Shown one piece after another: positions 50,996 through 61,300 of a stretch of DNA of 64,000 nucleotides (position 1 is its first letter; every line of letters begins with the position of its first letter). This DNA is from Gari tellinella (taxonomy: Eukaryota; Mollusca; Bivalvia; Cardiida; Psammobiidae). The stretch lies in the NCBI GenBank assembly GCA_922989275.2, contig OV277857.1, forward strand, positions 51,623,083 through 51,687,082, given 5' to 3'. Below the pieces are notes generated by a model. It had not been told where the DNA came from, searched no databases, and worked only from the letters and a program-made list of their open reading frames with translations. The position numbers and the translations under genes are program-made.

Positions 50996-50999
50996 GCAT

Positions 51000-52080
51000 G
51001 TATACAGACCCATTCATACAGGTCTTTAATGAGAAGCATTTTTCGAAGACATAAAGGAGAACACGTGTTTATTAAGGACATATTCACCCAAATGAAATCC
51101 CCGTAGGATCTCTTTGAAAATTCCAGCATAGGTTATATAAACATATCTTAGTACCATGGTAAAAAGAAATTTGAAATTATAATGTAGCCATTCTCGGTAA
51201 AGAGTCGGCATATATTATTTGGCTTTCTGAAATGATATAAAGTAATAATTGGCACAAACAAATATTAGAACAGTTAAAAAGTGTGCTTACTAAACTTATG
51301 ATGCAACATGTATAGTTTTTGCCTGAGTTATATGTATTTTCTTCATTGTTTTTGGCTCAATTTCAAGGAAACCACTCACTCAATCAAAATCTATCCAAAA
51401 ACAATTGACCATACTTCACACAAGAAAAGCTATAAGTGTGATTAACAAGAAAAATGGTTAAAAACATAGGTTATAATGCTTCTTTTGAAAATATATGCAC
51501 TTTTATATATACATATACCAAAAACCTGAATAAGCTGACGGCCTCTATACGTGCTCTCGGGTTCACGCTAATATTCAATTTGATCAAGGCCTTACTAGAG
51601 TATTTGCCAAGTTTCACGTACTTTCATTTGCCAAGTGCAGCTTCATGTGTTTAACGTTCATATTTCGCGATTAATTGAGAGTGTTTGAAATCGAAAGCAC
51701 ATACAGGAGGTAACCAATACGCACGATTTTGTTGAGTAACGATTCTTGAATTATCGTACATTGCTAAAGCTACTAGGTGTCGTACGAATTGGGAGCGTAT
51801 GTCCTTAAAAATGAATCTCTTCAGTCTTGACCTCATGATATATGTATACATGTATTCAAAATTAGTTTGATCACTAGAAATCGTCGCTTGTTTCCTACTG
51901 ATATCACATTATTCTATTAGATCTATATGAATGATAAATATTTGTCCTTCGTTAAGCTGTTATTTGTCTTTAAAACGACTCTGGGCTCAACTTGTTTTGA
52001 ATGATCTGTCTGATCTTCTGTTTTCGGTATAAAGTAAACGCTCTCTATCACGGCCACTAAAGAGAAAGGTAATGGTTTTA
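51000..52080. other. Gene-free stretch
   Basis: AT-rich flank downstream of copy 2 of the helix-exon gene. I see no supportable exon or repeat unit. Confidence 0.4.
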
Positions 52081-52084
52081 TAAA

Positions 52085-52165
52085 GTTGACAGCATAAAGC
52101 AAGGTGACAGTAAACAGAAAGCTCATATATGAGCTTTCTGTTTACTGTCACCATGCTTTAGGCAG
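52085..52165. repeat. Cassette D hairpin, perfect
   Basis: GGTGACAGTAAACAGAAAGC, TCATATATGA, then the exact complement. It lies about 100 bases downstream of the stop of copy 2, so it may be in the 3' UTR. Confidence 0.75.
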
Positions 52166-52269
52166 TCACTTGTACATATTAAGCACTTAACTATCAATTC
52201 AATTTAATGGTTGTTATAGAAATGTTTTACTTATCATGTTAAGTAAAGCCATACAGTGTAGAGCTTACC

Positions 52270-52328
52270 TTATATATCAACCCTCGGAAGGCCGTTGTCC
52301 TCGTCCACTGACCTAAGTCCAAGAGCCG
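52270..52328 (-). CDS. Helix-exon gene copy 2, terminal exon
   Basis: Acceptor TTTTATCAG|, 59 bases to TAA. Encodes ALGLRSVDEDNGLPRVDI. Confidence 0.8.
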
Positions 52329-55300
52329 CTGATAAAAGAAGGGAGCTAGGTTATTGTTATGAAACACTACCCTACTAAGCGCCAAACACGAAATTGCAAA
52401 TACATTAGATCTGGATCAGACGACGGCGCGTTATCCAATAAGTAAAAAAGGATCCATACTGTTTGATACATGTATAATTGGTTCTTCAATTTAAATACGT
52501 ATTTTTACAGACGATTTTTTAAACAGAATTTGTTAAACAGTATGATAAAGTTTTAAGGCGAATCATACTTGGAGACTTTTACCGTTATCTAAGAGTAATA
52601 TTCTTCAGGAACAAAACGATAGATATTTGACATATATGAACAGATCGGGTATACTTTGTAAACAGTTTGAAGCCAGACCAGACTCCGGGTTACTTACCAA
52701 TGAATTCCTTTGCGGTTTTAGGCCGTCTTGTTGCAGACTGGTTTGTATTGGACACAATACGTGTAAGAGAATCCTGTACAGTAAGGTCTGCGATTTCTGT
52801 AAAGGTAAAATAAGTTCGACCAATTAGTGCAATCAATCTACTATTGCAGACATTAGCAAACATTGTAGACCATTGGAAAACTCTGTGGTATGCGTCCTTT
52901 CATCAGGTGCTGCAAGTTTGTTTTATTTCATATAAAATGAACTGCTTTATGGACAAACATGAACTGCATCCTTACTATGATGAAATCTTTAGGAACGTAT
53001 ACAGTGAATATCCTTGCTTCTTGTCAATTCGCCCCTTTCTTGCAATTTCGCCCCCTACTAAGGAAAACTTAGAAATCCGTCACGAGCAGGCTACCGCGGA
53101 TGTCCAAAAACTACAGAGGATATCCGAATACTAGGACAGTTTCACTAAGGAAGATTTCAAGCGCCGAAAATGCGAAAGAAACACTCAGGTAAAATAACAA
53201 TAACTCACAAAAAGTTTCCAGTCAAAAGACATGTTGGTAATTATAACTCTACCTGTCAGTTGTTACTTTTTATTGTTACATGTAAATTGTAAAAGTTATA
53301 ATTTACTTTAAAAAAATCAAATATTTCAAAATCATTAAAAAATGTTCACGTTTCATGAAACAAACATGACAAAGCCTACAATGAACTAATTATCGAACGA
53401 ACAATCAGATAGGGGCGAATTGAATCCCTGTGATGCAGAGCAATGACCTCGTTCGAAAACGGTACAGTTATTTACACTTTGCATTTATTTCACAAGTTTT
53501 ATTGTTAATATTCGTGTTATTTAAGGTTCAGTTCAGAATTAGATGGGGGGGGGGGGGGGGGGGGACACAGGTAACCTGGCTATCTATTGCAATATACAGG
53601 GAAAATGTTCAACAAAATCAACCTGTGTGAAGCAAAACTGTATAAGGAATAACGAGAAAAGGTGTCACAGTAAGTGGCAAATCTACTCTTGTTGCCGTAA
53701 AATAAAATCATACAGCGGTTATTGTACTCCTTTATTTTTGTAAACTTTGTAAAACAAACAGTCTGGAAAATCTATAAACCTCTTATTCCAATGCATCATC
53801 ACCATAGCATCATGACGTCATCTTAATGTAATGATGACGGCATGTTGACGTCGTCGTAATAACAACGTGTGTCATAGTGAGGTTACATACATTCAAAATG
53901 AAACATAGGATGAGTTATATCCGTTCCTATTCACTTGAAATAATAATTATCAGTATAAGGATCAAAACAAAAAATTCACCAGAAAAAAAAAATCAAAATC
54001 ACATTTTAAATAACTGTTAATTTTGGAGAAAAATAAATAAAGTTGTTATATAAAGAATAACAACCTTTGTCAGACTGAGAACTAGTTTTATAAACTTAGA
54101 AATGATCACATGATCAAAGAGTTTTGGCAAAATTTTAATGAACCGTTATAACCTCAAACTGACCTTGATCTTCGTACTGTGAATTGTACATACCAAATAT
54201 AAAATCTCCATCACATACATTTCCAAAGTTATGGCCAATGTTGAATTCACCCGAATTCGCATCTAAATGATCTCTAAATGACCTTGACCCCAGGCATGAC
54301 CTAAGTCGTACTGAGCTCAAGAGCCTCTTAAGGTGAGTACACATACTAAATATAAAGTCTATATCCTATGTAGTTGCAAAGTTATGGCCAAGGTTAAAAT
54401 TGTGTACAGACAAACAGACAGACAGACAGACCAAAAAACAGTGGACCCCGACTAAGTCACGCGGGGGCATACAAAAGAGCATTAACTACGACAAGAATAT
54501 TCCAGCTCGTATTACATGTAAGAGACTATTGAAAAGAAGATATACCTTTGTAATTCTGATTTTTAATTTTTGCATATATCAACTTAATACAAGACAATTA
54601 CTTTGCCCTGTACAGTACGCAGTTACTCCTCTTTTCAATCATCATACATGTACTCATTCAAAAGTAGTCTATAGGGCAGTTACTGAAGGCAGCTAAATGC
54701 CATAAGTAACACAGACTATTCATATTAAGAATTTTATCAATATTCTTTCGGCATTACTTTTGTTGACGCCTTCTAGCTGGCTTCACAAGTCCGTGGTTCT
54801 ACCCAGTTGCATAAAGGGCTTCTTGGGTCTCACCCCTCTTGCAATTAGCTGTACTTCGCGATATGAATGAAATACTGTTAATGCTACGTAAAATAATAAA
54901 AAATCCGAATCCAAATTACTTTTGTCTCATATTACTTTGCAACTGCCTGTAGTAAACAATAGTAATAGAGAATTATCTGAATGTCGTTGAAGAGAGGGTT
55001 TTCGTTAATGAGTTTGATTCGAACATAGGCAACGTCTTTTCAGATAAGTTTGATAAGGATTGATTTGGTTTTTGATGGAAGATCGAAATCAATTAATACA
55101 GTGTCCCTTCTCTAGAAAAACACCCAATGGGAGACAAAGATGTTGTGTGTTGTTTGTATGGAGTTTTATATAGCCCGGCGTTTAAGTGAAAACATAGTTC
55201 ACTTCATGAAGCAAGCAAGCCACTTGGCAGGTATACACATAAGACCCTTGTCTAACAATAGAAGCCGTTAGCCATCGCTTATCAGGTGGTAGTTAAAAAT

Positions 55301-58300
55301 GGCGGCCATTTTTCAAAATGGCCGCCATACATCTTTTCCAGAAGTTATATACCTGTCATTAAGAAGATTTTTTACCTATTGCTTCAATTCAAAGGCACAC
55401 TTGCATGTTATTTTGTATGGAAAACCAATCTTATGAATTAAAATATCTAAGATGGCACCCAAAATTCAAAATGGCCGCCATTGGATGTCATTTGAATATT
55501 TTTTTTGCATAAAATTATCATTTTTTGATTGAGTTCAACCTGTAGATATGTCACATTGTAGATGTGTAAGCGTATGGAACTGTTCTTACTGTCATCTATT
55601 TTAAAGTTTAAAGGGTGTATTTTGGTATATGATAACAGAGAACATGTGTATAAATACCCAGATACACTTCAAGAAGTATAGTTATTAAAATATATTAAAC
55701 CGATTTAGCTATGTCGGGATTGTAAAGTTAAATAAATCTTTCTTAAAACTCAACGTTTACTTCACAAATATCAAGAATTACAGATTGTCATTTGTGTGTG
55801 TTGAACTACCTGTTGGCCACCATTTAACATTTATCAATGAATATGGTGTTCACCCCTAAGCCACGGTGAAGCCAATAGTCATAAAAGGGGAAACAAATAA
55901 GATATTTACAACGATTTATCACAGATAAAATATGAATAAATAAAGAAATGATTATTTACATCAAAATGCTATTTACAAATATCACAGGCGAATTATCACA
56001 GATCGGCTTCTCAAAAAGGGATTTTGACACCGGACAATCAGTTATTTACAATGATTGGACATAATTTGCATAATTATACACAATGGTGATACAATCAAAC
56101 GTCCAGTGGAGTAAAGAAAAACAGCAATATGCTATCAAACTACCTTTTTGTAGTTCACATTCGATCAGTTTCTTCAATTATTTTTAATGTCTGAGCATTT
56201 ATGAGTTACATTTGCAACTGCATAGATCACTGCAACTAAGCCCAAATCGGAAGCACTTGCATCTTCCGCGACAGTCTGTTTTGCATCCACATTTCGTGAG
56301 CTCTTTGCAGCTATCGGCAACTGCTGGGAGGACTGTCCATACAATCTGCCATTTGTCGCCACATTTTCCCCATCCCCATGTTGCAGGGCTTTCACTTGTC
56401 ATTTCTCGCTTTGAAGTTTGTCCCCAAATGCATCCCGCTTCATAAGCTGCACGTTTTGAGTGTTCTGATAAGGCAGCTCGTGTTGGCGGAATTGCATCGT
56501 AAGACCTCTGTTTTCGGGCAAACATATCAAGACGCACGCTATCCACGTCCGTGGCCGAGTTTGATCGATCATACATTAATATCACAAACCTTTCCAGCAT
56601 TTTCATATCTTCTGGAGTCACTGATAGCGGGTATGTACTGAGCTTGAAAAAGACGACTGATACTTCTGGGAAAACATCCCATGTCTGCCAAGCTGACTTT
56701 TTCCCTTTTCCGCGAAATGCTGAAACCACATCGCAGCCAGTGAATGCATGGAAGAAGGGAAGACCGCTACTTTTTTCTCGACCGAGTGCTGTGGCTAAGT
56801 CATGCACTGGAATCCACCTGAGGTTCACGCCTTGGCCAAACGCTAACCACAGCTGTTCAATACCGATATGCTTGAGTGATTCAAAGATGCTAAGTGCTAT
56901 GACAAGAACGTCAGTGTCAGTGGCTTTGATCATGAGACAAGTGTATCCCGATGTAACTGCATGTCTTGCGTGAAGGAATAATCTCGTATCCGCTTCTTCA
57001 TGGTTACATGGCATGAGCTATTCCAAAGGCATGTCTTTGTTACACACAACACTTTTCTCCTTGGTCACAATGACAGTATTCTCTATACAGCTTTCAGTTA
57101 TTTTGTCTGCAAGAAAACTGAATAGCTCTGTCTTATTGTCGACATCTCTTAAGAAGTTTCGCCAGTTTGGTGGTAGTTTACCATTTCCGACGACACGACG
57201 TCTTGAGCCTTGTCCACGCTTTGTTCTTGTCTCTGACTTCAAACTGTTTCTCCAGTAAACGTCGAACACAATATCTGTTCTTTCGTGTGCTGACACAATT
57301 CGCTGGACTTTTGGTATTACTTTCAACGTGGCATATTCGCCGAATGTCTTTGATGTTTTCGGCTGAAGTGAATTGATCAAAGCTGATCCGTCTATAAGTA
57401 CTACCGAAACGTCTGGCTCATTGTCAGGAGTTTCAACCTTTGCCTGCAAAATGGTTGCAAGCTGGGCTTTCTAGCATGAATGGACATTACCTCCGTCACT
57501 GAGCGCAGCCGGGAAAGATTGGTTTTCATGACGAAAGAATTCGAGCAAGTCACATTCCCGTGACTGACATGAGATGAATAATTTTGAGAACAAACGAAAG
57601 TCATACTTCAGTACTTTGTGTTTCATATCACTTGGGACAGGGTCGAGCTTTTGGCTGAAGAAATCAAGTTTCGCTTTTCTGATTGGTTCATAGAACTTGT
57701 GGGTATCTTCCGTGCTGAGTCGTGTCATGAATTCTTCGAATTTAGAGCTTCCTGTGTCATAGTGGCTCATGAGCAGTTTGGTGGAGGCTTCACTTGCAAC
57801 GACTTTTGTATCAAGTGCGAGAAGATCTGCTGTTTCATCTTCGAAAGGGTTTCCCATCTCATTGATGGTTGTTGATAAATTCGTAAGTTTCTCAAGCATA
57901 GAAATTTGCGCACTTCGCGCTTGCTCATGGTGAGTTTCGGTGCTATGGACGTCTTTCGTAACCGACTCTAGGTCATACTCTGCGCAAAAACGGCTAACCT
58001 CTGGGCCAGCAACCATCCATCGTCTCAGAGCTGAAGGATCCTCTGTGATTCCGATGGCACCTCCGTCGCCTTTTATAATGGCATTTGCTTGTTCGTGCGC
58101 CTGATCTATTGCAAGAGCTGAGAATGGTCTCTTTGACTTGAACAAAACAAATTTTCCTGCCTTGAATTCTCTGAATAATGCAGGGTGTGAATGTTCCAAT
58201 GCTAACATATCCCTGAGGTGAATTGGCAGCCATCGGGCATAGTTAACGTTATTGTTGGCAAAGAAAAATGGTATCAATGCCATCAACACATTGCAGTACA

Positions 58301-61300
58301 GACTGAAATCTGCTTCTCGGAATGCCCTGACAAGTGAAAGGATTGTCAGTTCCATGGTGAGTACCAAGTACCAGTATCGGAATTGTGGGCTTTGATCTTT
58401 TCGCGCTTCGCACCACTGGTCGAAAGGAATCTTGTTTGGATCTTGTGATTCTTCATCATAGCGGCTGAATGCATCTTGTAAGAGTTTATACAAAGCACAG
58501 GCCGTTATCTGGTGGGCCTGGCGCGTTCGAGTTACACTCGATGCAGACAGATAGGACTCGGCTGTTCCAGGGGAAGTGATGTTTGCTTCAACTAGAACAG
58601 ATGTCCATCCACTGGACTGTAGTAAGCTTCCAATTGACTTTAGAGGGGCCATTTCGATATGAAGACCTCCAAACATAATAACAAGTTTGTCTTCCCCATA
58701 CCGTTCTTGCCACTCCCATTGGATCTGCTTTGCTATCGCATAAATTGGTTGGTCTGCGGCAATGACTGGAGTTTGCCCAGGGTTTAGATATTCGACAGTG
58801 TCTAAAACCTTACCCATAACATGCCGTATCGTTGCAACTGACTGTGCAGATTCTTTGAGGAGTGGAAGCATTGAAGTCAAACTAACTTCAAAAGGTTTTC
58901 CCCTTTGCTTTGAGATGTGGTGGGATGCCCACGTAATTTGCAACGTGTCGTCAACAGTTTCTGTAAGTCGAACAGACTCTAACCAAGCATATTCTTGGGC
59001 AAGGGAAAACGTTTTGTCAATATGAAATTGTCTGTGAGTTGTCGGAGGCAATGGGCTTTTCGATTTGAACGCAGCAGGGTGTACGTTAGTGTAGGAATCG
59101 GGTAATTCGGGTACTTTCTTTACCCCAGATTTTCTGACAGAAAGTTGCTCTCGCTTTTCACCTTCATTGTCGGGGGTTGGGTGTTGAAACAAGGATATGC
59201 TTGTTCCGTGGAATGACGATGTTGCTGACGTTGATGAGGGATTGTGGTCAATGTTGTCCATGGCTGCGGTAGTGAATACTCCTTTTCTCAGAGACGAAGG
59301 ACAAACTACCCCTTCTTCAACGTATCTTTCAACTGCAGCATCACCAAGATGAGCGGATATTTCAAGAACTCGCTTATATGGTATGCTTAGGCCGTGATCG
59401 TGCAGCATTTCTACAAGGCCCTTTTTGCGAGTTTTTGAGTACACAGACATTCCCATGAACATTGGAAATGGTATTTCGCGATACCTTATGTGTCTGTAAC
59501 TTGTCGTGCCTTCTCTGTAGGCTGCATAACAGTTATACTGCAGCAGCTGCGCCATTGCCATATCTGTTTTGGATGCCCCAAAGCTTATCTGCGATTGTAT
59601 ATCGACACTATGCTCTATCATACACACAAATTCAGTTAGTGAGGACGGAATCGCATCTTCAACACGACCGCCGTGTAATTTGCCGTCAAATGAGAATTTG
59701 TGGTTGAGCATTTCTTTTCTTAGGATCTTTGCAGCTTTTCCCAGAATTATGGCATCTGTATAGTTGGTAGCATTTGATAACACGGGCCCAATGTCTTTCT
59801 TAAAAGCCAGTATTACCTGTTTGCCATCTTTGTGTTCTTCAAGCTCAGGGATCTCAGCTAATAGTTTCTCTTTGAGTCGAGTTCTGTTAATATATGTTTC
59901 TGACAATTGAATTCCAAACTGTTGTAGCCTTTTCTTGTAAAGCTTGGTCAAATTTCCTAATGGGAAAATTGCAGGCATTTCAGTACTGGTTTGTGATTCA
60001 ATGACGTAAGCCAGTAGCTCTGAAAATACTAGAGCATGAATCTGCTTTTCTCTTGGTGTGTCAGTACCCTCCATCTCTTTATTGCGGAGGTGATCTCGTT
60101 CTCTATTGTAAAGGGTGGTCAAACAATCTTTATGATATACAAACTCTTGTGCGACTACATCTCCACTACTCAACTTTGACAAAAGTTTGCCGTCGTTTAG
60201 ATTTCGCGCACATTCATTCAAACGTTTGTCAAAACCCATGGTCATTGCTTTTCTCAGTGTTTGTCGTCTGGTGGCAACTCCCTCGCACAAAAAGCATTTC
60301 TGTGCAGGTAAACTTGACCTTCTTTTCTTTGGACTTGCAATATCTGCAGGCTCCTTACTTTCAGATGTTCTCTTTTTCGCACGTTCGAGTGTTGTGTTGT
60401 TAAATAAAATACGACAACTTTGATGGTACTTCGCATATCTTTCTCTTAACGTTGATTCTATACCATGACCTTCATCTAAGCGGCTTGTATCAAAGATAAT
60501 GGGCAACTGGTTCATGTCTTTAAAAAGAGGAATGTTGGTAGCCAACATTGAGTAGCCATCCTGACCTTTTTGACCAGGTAATGGAGATTTCAAGTCTTCT
60601 TTCTTATTTCTTAAATGCAGCACTTTTCCCAATCTGTTGGCTGTTTACTGGTACTAACTGCTTGAATAGTATCTTCCATGATTGTTCTATGATATGTGGT
60701 TAATTCGAGGGGCTATCCTTTTACCAACTAACCAATTGTAAGATTTTAAAAGCACATTCTTGTATGGGATACAACAAAGTTCGGAAAATTTCCCTACACC
60801 CTGTCCGATCGTTCATTCAGTACCATTGAAGTCCCGTGCGATCTGTACACCTTCCAAGTAACTTAAGCCCCGTTACCTTTGGCTCGGCTATCCCGCGTTG
60901 GCACAACCTGTCTATTCAGGTACGGCTATCTAACGTGTGAATTTGATATGATTCATTAATTGAGGCTCGCTAGATAGCATTTGGGACACTAAACGATCAA
61001 CTTACTATTACATGTATAGTAACGACAAATATTTAGCTGATACTGAACCCCATGCTGAGTTTCACAGCAATGAAGTCACCAGTGTGCCCTGGTTGTGCTT
61101 TGCCAATCACTCTATTACAATAACATAATTTTTTAATGCTAAAAGCTGTATATATATTATGATGATGATGATGATGATTTGGGTTTTACGGCACTGCGAC
61201 ACAAAAAGGTCATATAGCGCCGATGAATGATGAGGGGTGATAACATGAGATGAAGCTTGTTTCAGGGAGATGATTTTTGGCTAATCCCATTCATGCGAAG

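Noticed and set aside
51651..51851. 66-codon minus-strand ORF with mixed composition
   Set aside because: No splice pair, family motif or paralogue in the window supports it.
56212..60423. Many plus-strand ORFs of 64-140 codons
   Set aside because: They are antisense shadows of the long minus-strand transposon gene.
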